Part shown: piece by piece, positions 61,204 to 64,000 of the stretch
Layout of the letters: the number at the start of each line of letters is the position of its first letter
Numbering within the stretch: position 1 is the first letter of the stretch
Source: Oscillatoria sp. FACHB-1407
GTDB lineage: Bacteria; Cyanobacteriota; Cyanobacteriia; Elainellales; Elainellaceae
DNA length: 64,000 bases
NCBI RefSeq assembly: GCF_014697545.1
Contig: NZ_JACJSA010000014.1
Location: 124,001 to 188,000 of the forward strand
Direction of reading: 5' to 3'
The notes under the pieces: generated by a model
Database searches by the model: none
What the model saw: the letters and a program-made list of their open reading frames with translations, nothing else
Told to the model about the DNA's origin: nothing
Translations under genes and position numbers: made by a program

Positions 61204-62325
61204 TTAACTCACCAGTGAAGGTGCTTTCAGCGCAACCGGAATTGCTTCACCTGCCGCTAAGTCCAGGGGAAAATTATGAGCATTGCGCTCGTGCATCACT
61301 TCCATTCCCAGGTTGGCGCGATTCAGGATATCCGCCCAGGTGTTGATCACCCGTCCCTGGCTGTCTAACACTGACTGGTTAAAGTTAAACCCATTCAAGT
61401 TAAACGCCATTGTGCTAATGCCCAATGAAGTAAACCAGATACCAACAACAGGCCATGCACCCAGGAAGAAGTGTAAGGTGCGGCTATTAGCGTTCACCCC
61501 CAGAATAATTTCGTTGGTGCGTCCAACCAGGCGACCGAAGTAACCGTGAGCCGCCACAATGTTGTAGGTTTCCTCTTCTTGTCCAAACTTGTAACCGTTG
61601 TTCTGAGATTCAATTTCAGTTGTTTCCCGAACAAGGGAAGACGTGACCAGAGAACCATGCATTGCGCTAAATAAGGCTCCGCCAAACACCCCTGCGACAC
61701 CCAACATGTGAAACGGATGCATCAGGATATTGTGTTCAGCCTGGAACACGAACATAAAGTTGAACGTTCCACTGATGCCCAACGGCATTCCATCGGAGAA
61801 GGAACCTTGACCGATCGGGTAGATCAAAAAGACCGCAGTAGCCGCTGCAACAGGAGCCGAATACGCCACACAGATCCAGGGACGCATTCCCAGTCGGTAG
61901 CTCAACTCCCATTCGCGCCCCATGTACGCGAAGATCCCAATCAAAAAGTGCAGCACAACTAATTGATAGGGACCGCCATTGTAGAGCCACTCATCCAGAG
62001 AAGCGGCTTCCCAAATTGGGTAAAAGTGCAACCCGATCGCGTTAGAAGACGGAACAACTGCACCTGTAATGATGTTGTTGCCATACAGCAACGAACCAGC
62101 CACGGGTTCACGGATGCCGTCAATATCAACCGGAGGGGCGGCAATAAACGCGAGAACAAAACAAACAGTTGCAGAGAGCAGGGTAGGGATCATCAGCACG
62201 CCAAACCAGCCCACGTAGAGGCGATTTTCGGTGCTAGTAACCCAATTGCAAAACTGCTCCCATACATTGACGCGCACTGGTAAGTCAGCGCGTACGCTTT
62301 CGCGTCTCTGCGAGGTTGTAGTCAT
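61204..62325 (-). CDS. psbA: Photosystem II D1 protein, atypical isoform with altered QB loop
   Basis: 373 residues, against the usual 360. Numbering after the N-terminus is +8 (extra residues about 11-19). All core ligands remain: Tyr-Z Y169, D178, E197, H198, H345, E346, H350, D355 and A357 (Mn cluster and Tyr-Z partners), H206 (P680), H223 and H285 (non-heme iron), E138 (standard 130). The C-terminal processing site [10 protein letters not shown] is kept. The QB loop, in standard D1 IFQYASFN between FGRL and NSR, is [13 protein letters not shown], so Ser264 and Phe265, which contact plastoquinone, are lost and the loop is 5 residues longer. C125 is Ala. It is neither the microaerobic D1' (G80, F158, T286 are kept) nor a Mn-ligand-lacking rogue D1/ChlF. 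Divergent TetR at 62519 probably represses it. Confidence 0.95.
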   Translation of the reverse strand: MTTTSQRRESVRADLPVRVNVWEQFCNWVTSTENRLYVGWFGVLMIPTLLSATVCFVLAFIAAPPVDIDGIREPVAGSLLYGNNIITGAVVPSSNAIGLHFYPIWEAASLDEWLYNGGPYQLVVLHFLIGIFAYMGREWELSYRLGMRPWICVAYSAPVAAATAVFLIYPIGQGSFSDGMPLGISGTFNFMFVFQAEHNILMHPFHMLGVAGVFGGALFSAMHGSLVTSSLVRETTEIESQNNGYKFGQEEETYNIVAAHGYFGRLVGRTNEIILGVNANSRTLHFFLGAWPVVGIWFTSLGISTMAFNLNGFNFNQSVLDSQGRVINTWADILNRANLGMEVMHERNAHNFPLDLAAGEAIPVALKAPSLVS

Positions 62326-62380
62326 GATGGTAGTAGGAAAAGAACGACAGTATCAGGCTAGCCAGCAACGCAAGAGCAAT

Positions 62381-62398
62381 TAACTAACCTGTTAGTTA
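62381..62398. promoter_or_regulatory. TetR operator 1 (psbA -10 / start region)
   Basis: Perfect 18-bp palindrome TAACTAACCTGTTAGTTA, overlapping the last base of the psbA -10 box and covering the likely start point. Same sequence as operator 2 except for the 2-bp centre. Confidence 0.85.
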
Positions 62399-62427
62399 GT
62401 ATAAGAAGAGGCGGCTTTTCCTGTCAA
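62398..62427 (-). promoter_or_regulatory. sigma70-type promoter of psbA
   Basis: On the minus strand TTGACA (62422-62427) and TATACT (62398-62403) are 18 bp apart (or TTATAC at 17 bp). A perfect -35 and 5/6 -10 make it strong by itself. The leader to ATG is about 65 nt. Confidence 0.8.
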
Positions 62428-62431
62428 TAAC

Positions 62432-62449
62432 TAACTAACAAGTTAGTTA
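62432..62449. promoter_or_regulatory. TetR operator 2 (upstream of psbA -35)
   Basis: Perfect 18-bp palindrome TAACTAACAAGTTAGTTA, 4 bp upstream of the psbA -35 and 69 bp before the TetR start. The two operators are 51 bp apart (five helical turns), so bound dimers lie on the same face. Confidence 0.85.
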
Positions 62450-62518
62450 ATCTAAATGTGAGTGGCAGGTCAAGATAGTCGGTAGCAAGGAAGGCACTGT
62501 ATCCTGAGTAAGGACAGT

Positions 62519-63175
62519 GTGGAGCAGGTAGTAAAGTTGGCGGCAAAAACAGGACGATCTCCGACGCGGCAAACTCGTGATGCAGAAGCAACGAAAGCCC
62601 AAATTCTCGATGCGGCAGAGGAGGAATTTGCCCGTTTTGGCTTAATGGCTGCACGAACCGAGGTCATTGCCTCTAAAACGGGCGTGACAAAAGCCATGAT
62701 CTACTACTACTTCGGTAGTAAAGAAGAACTTTATCAGGCAGTGCTAAAACGTCATGCCACAACATTTCTGAATACGGTTGCACAGTTGAACTTGCAGGAA
62801 CTTTCCCCCGAAGAGGCACTGAAGCAAGTCATCCGAGCGGCGATCGCCCATGAGGTGGCATACCCCAATCAGGGAAAAATCCTGCTCCATGAAGCCATGC
62901 AGAATGAAGGAAAGTATTTTAAGCTGACCGGGTGGGAGGCTCCAATCGGGCTGGGAATGCAGCTTTTACAAAAAGGCATTGATGAAGGATATTTCTGCCC
63001 CCACAATCCCTGGTTGATGATGATCCACATTATGGGAATCACAACTTTCTACTTTAATGCGGAGAATAATCTCAGAAACGTGAACCCCGATTGGCAATGG
63101 CGCACACCAGAAGCCCTTGAAGAACTCACGAAATCGGCGATCGCGTTGATTCTTGGAGGTTTGAAGAAGACTTAA
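62519..63175 (+). CDS. TetR-family regulator, probable repressor of psbA
   Basis: 218 residues from GTG 62519 with AAGGA just upstream. HTH about 25-70: AQILDAAEEEFARFGLMAAR, then VIASKTGVTKAMIYYYFGSK. The C-terminal ligand domain has AHEVAYPNQGKILLHEAMQN and WLMMIHIMGITTFYFNAENN, with aromatic residues that could line a hydrophobic pocket. Divergent from psbA with two operators between; it probably represses both itself and psbA, with release by a small molecule, perhaps a quinone-like or photosynthesis-inhibiting compound (inference). Followed by a convergent AraC gene. Confidence 0.92.
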   Translation: MEQVVKLAAKTGRSPTRQTRDAEATKAQILDAAEEEFARFGLMAARTEVIASKTGVTKAMIYYYFGSKEELYQAVLKRHATTFLNTVAQLNLQELSPEEALKQVIRAAIAHEVAYPNQGKILLHEAMQNEGKYFKLTGWEAPIGLGMQLLQKGIDEGYFCPHNPWLMMIHIMGITTFYFNAENNLRNVNPDWQWRTPEALEELTKSAIALILGGLKKT

Positions 63176-63186
63176 TGCTCATCGAT

Positions 63187-64000
63187 CTACACCGATTGAC
63201 GTTTCAAAAATTCTTTAGGCGTGACCCCCACTAAGCGTTTGAAGTGACGGCTAAGATGGCTTTGATGGCTAAATCCTAGATTCAAGGCAACCTCAGCTAC
63301 ACTCATTCCCTGCAAAAGCAATTGTTTTGCTCGATTGATTCTGCACTGAATCACATATTGATGCGGAGTGAGTCCTGTGGATTGTTTGAATAAAGCAGAA
63401 AAATAACTGGGACTGAGGTGAGCGATCGCCGCTAGAGACATTAACGTCAAGTTCTGATCCAAGTGGTGATCAATGTACGCCATGACTTGTTTCAACTGTT
63501 GTTGGGATAATCCCTGGAGTGGTAGATTAATTAACTTTTGTGTTGAATAGTGGCGTAATAAATGAGTGACAAGTGTTGTCGTGAGTGACTCAACATAAAG
63601 ATGATTTTCTGATTCATGATTCTCAAGCTCAGATTTGAGTGCCCACCCAATTCCATAAATGAGCGGATCAGCTCGGCTAAAACTGGGAATGAGTTCAGGA
63701 TTGCTGGTGGAGATCCTTTCAGGTGTGTATTGTTCAAAAAGGGTTGAATTGAATTTAAGCAGAATAAAGTGGCATTCCTTCTCCCATATCGCCCCGTTAT
63801 AGACATGAGCCGGAATGACTGTAATATCTCCCGGTTTTGTTTGCTCAAATTCAAAACGCTGTGGCGGCAAGTATTCAACGAGGGGAGACAATAATTGCTG
63901 TGTATGAATGATAATTTGAGACTCGTTTAAAGCATTCTCAGGAACTTGATGGGGAGGTTGCTGATGATATTCCAGATGAAGTCCACTCCACTGGGTGCGA
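63187..64000 (-). CDS. AraC-family regulator, 5' end cut by window
   Basis: The frame stays open to the window edge: just inside it reads WSGLHLEYHQQPPHQVPENA, a typical AraC cupin start, so a TTG at 63891 is not the true start. About 270 residues are seen. C-terminal helix-turn-helices: LTLMSLAAIAHLSPSYFSAL, then MSVAEVALNLGFSHQSHLSR, closing FKRLVGVTPKEFLKR. Like the AraC proteins at 11750 and 16233 it belongs to a cupin-type sensor group. Its target lies probably outside the window. Confidence 0.9.
   Translation of the reverse strand, partial: RTQWSGLHLEYHQQPPHQVPENALNESQIIIHTQQLLSPLVEYLPPQRFEFEQTKPGDITVIPAHVYNGAIWEKECHFILLKFNSTLFEQYTPERISTSNPELIPSFSRADPLIYGIGWALKSELENHESENHLYVESLTTTLVTHLLRHYSTQKLINLPLQGLSQQQLKQVMAYIDHHLDQNLTLMSLAAIAHLSPSYFSALFKQSTGLTPHQYVIQCRINRAKQLLLQGMSVAEVALNLGFSHQSHLSRHFKRLVGVTPKEFLKRQSV

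Noticed and set aside
61460-61560. Frameshift or assembly error explaining the D1 loop
   Set aside because: The frame is continuous on both sides, codon use is normal, and neither other frame restores the standard QB-loop residues.
61204-62325. ChlF (chlorophyll f synthase) or rogue D1
   Set aside because: Those lose Mn-cluster ligands; here D178, E197, H345, E346, D355 and A357 equivalents are all present.
1-64000. GCGATCGC octamers as operators
   Set aside because: They are the genome-wide HIP1 motif of cyanobacteria and show no link to particular genes here.
1-64000. tRNA, rRNA or prophage genes
   Set aside because: I saw no tRNA cloverleaf, rRNA segment, integrase, capsid or terminase in any part of the window.

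Overview
The window is cyanobacterial chromosome. GCGATCGC (HIP1) octamers occur throughout, there is a psbA gene for the photosystem II D1 protein at the right end, and heptanucleotide tandem arrays and small hairpin repeats typical of filamentous cyanobacteria lie between genes. I see no rRNA, tRNA, CRISPR array, intact insertion sequence or prophage. Most of the window is accessory: small enzyme cassettes, each next to its own local regulator (ECF sigma, XRE, TetR, AraC, LysR, LuxR, MerR), often with a palindromic operator visible between divergent genes.

Layout. 1-4.6 kb: an ECF42-type sigma factor reads rightward, and a leftward operon of YciI/DGPF, glyoxalase-fold (VOC/PhnB) and DUF899 genes lies opposite. 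Three tandem copies of an ECF42-like promoter sit between them, all pointing into the operon. 4.6-7.9 kb: NUDIX remnant, an XRE-ClpN fusion regulator with a palindromic operator, a GNAT, and an MmyB-type XRE regulator divergent from a DUF2834 membrane protein. 7.9-12.7 kb: a leftward AraC-led operon of three exported VOC proteins, an exported royal-jelly/yellow-like beta-propeller and a crotonase, with the tail of a deleted SDR gene inside it. 12.9-18.9 kb: Coq4-like protein, two TetR regulators, amidase, AraC and a MATE pump. 19.2-20.9 kb: DUF1400 alpha/beta hydrolase. 21.7-30.0 kb: a complete-looking beta-oxidation set (acyl-CoA ligase, FadN-type bifunctional enzyme, FadA thiolase, long membrane-type FadE), which is unusual because cyanobacteria are generally held to lack this pathway.

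30-36.5 kb: repeat-rich DNA including a 10 x 20-bp tandem array, a small conserved protein, a cNMP-domain/membrane chimera, a pentapeptide protein, an exported OB-fold protein and an OmpR-type two-component system. 36.9-39.3 kb: a putative glycosidase with a DUF4114 tail. 39.8-47.5 kb: two convergent paralogous pairs, each a small XRE protein followed by a very large hybrid histidine kinase; both kinases carry in-frame repeat insertions at the same place in their ATPase domain. 48-58.3 kb: LysR/MATE, TetR/phosphatase/thioesterase, GNAT, LuxR/DJ-1, GFA and TetR/glycosyltransferase cassettes. 58.4-60.8 kb: a MerR-like regulator translationally coupled to a von Willebrand A-macrodomain fusion.

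61.2-63.2 kb is the most striking part. The psbA product keeps every Mn-cluster, P680 and non-heme-iron ligand, but its QB-pocket loop (standard residues 259-266) is replaced by an unrelated, five-residue-longer segment. The gene has its own divergent TetR repressor, and two near-identical TetR operators bracket a strong sigma70-like promoter. This looks like a conditionally expressed D1 isoform with a rebuilt quinone site. The window ends inside an AraC-family gene.
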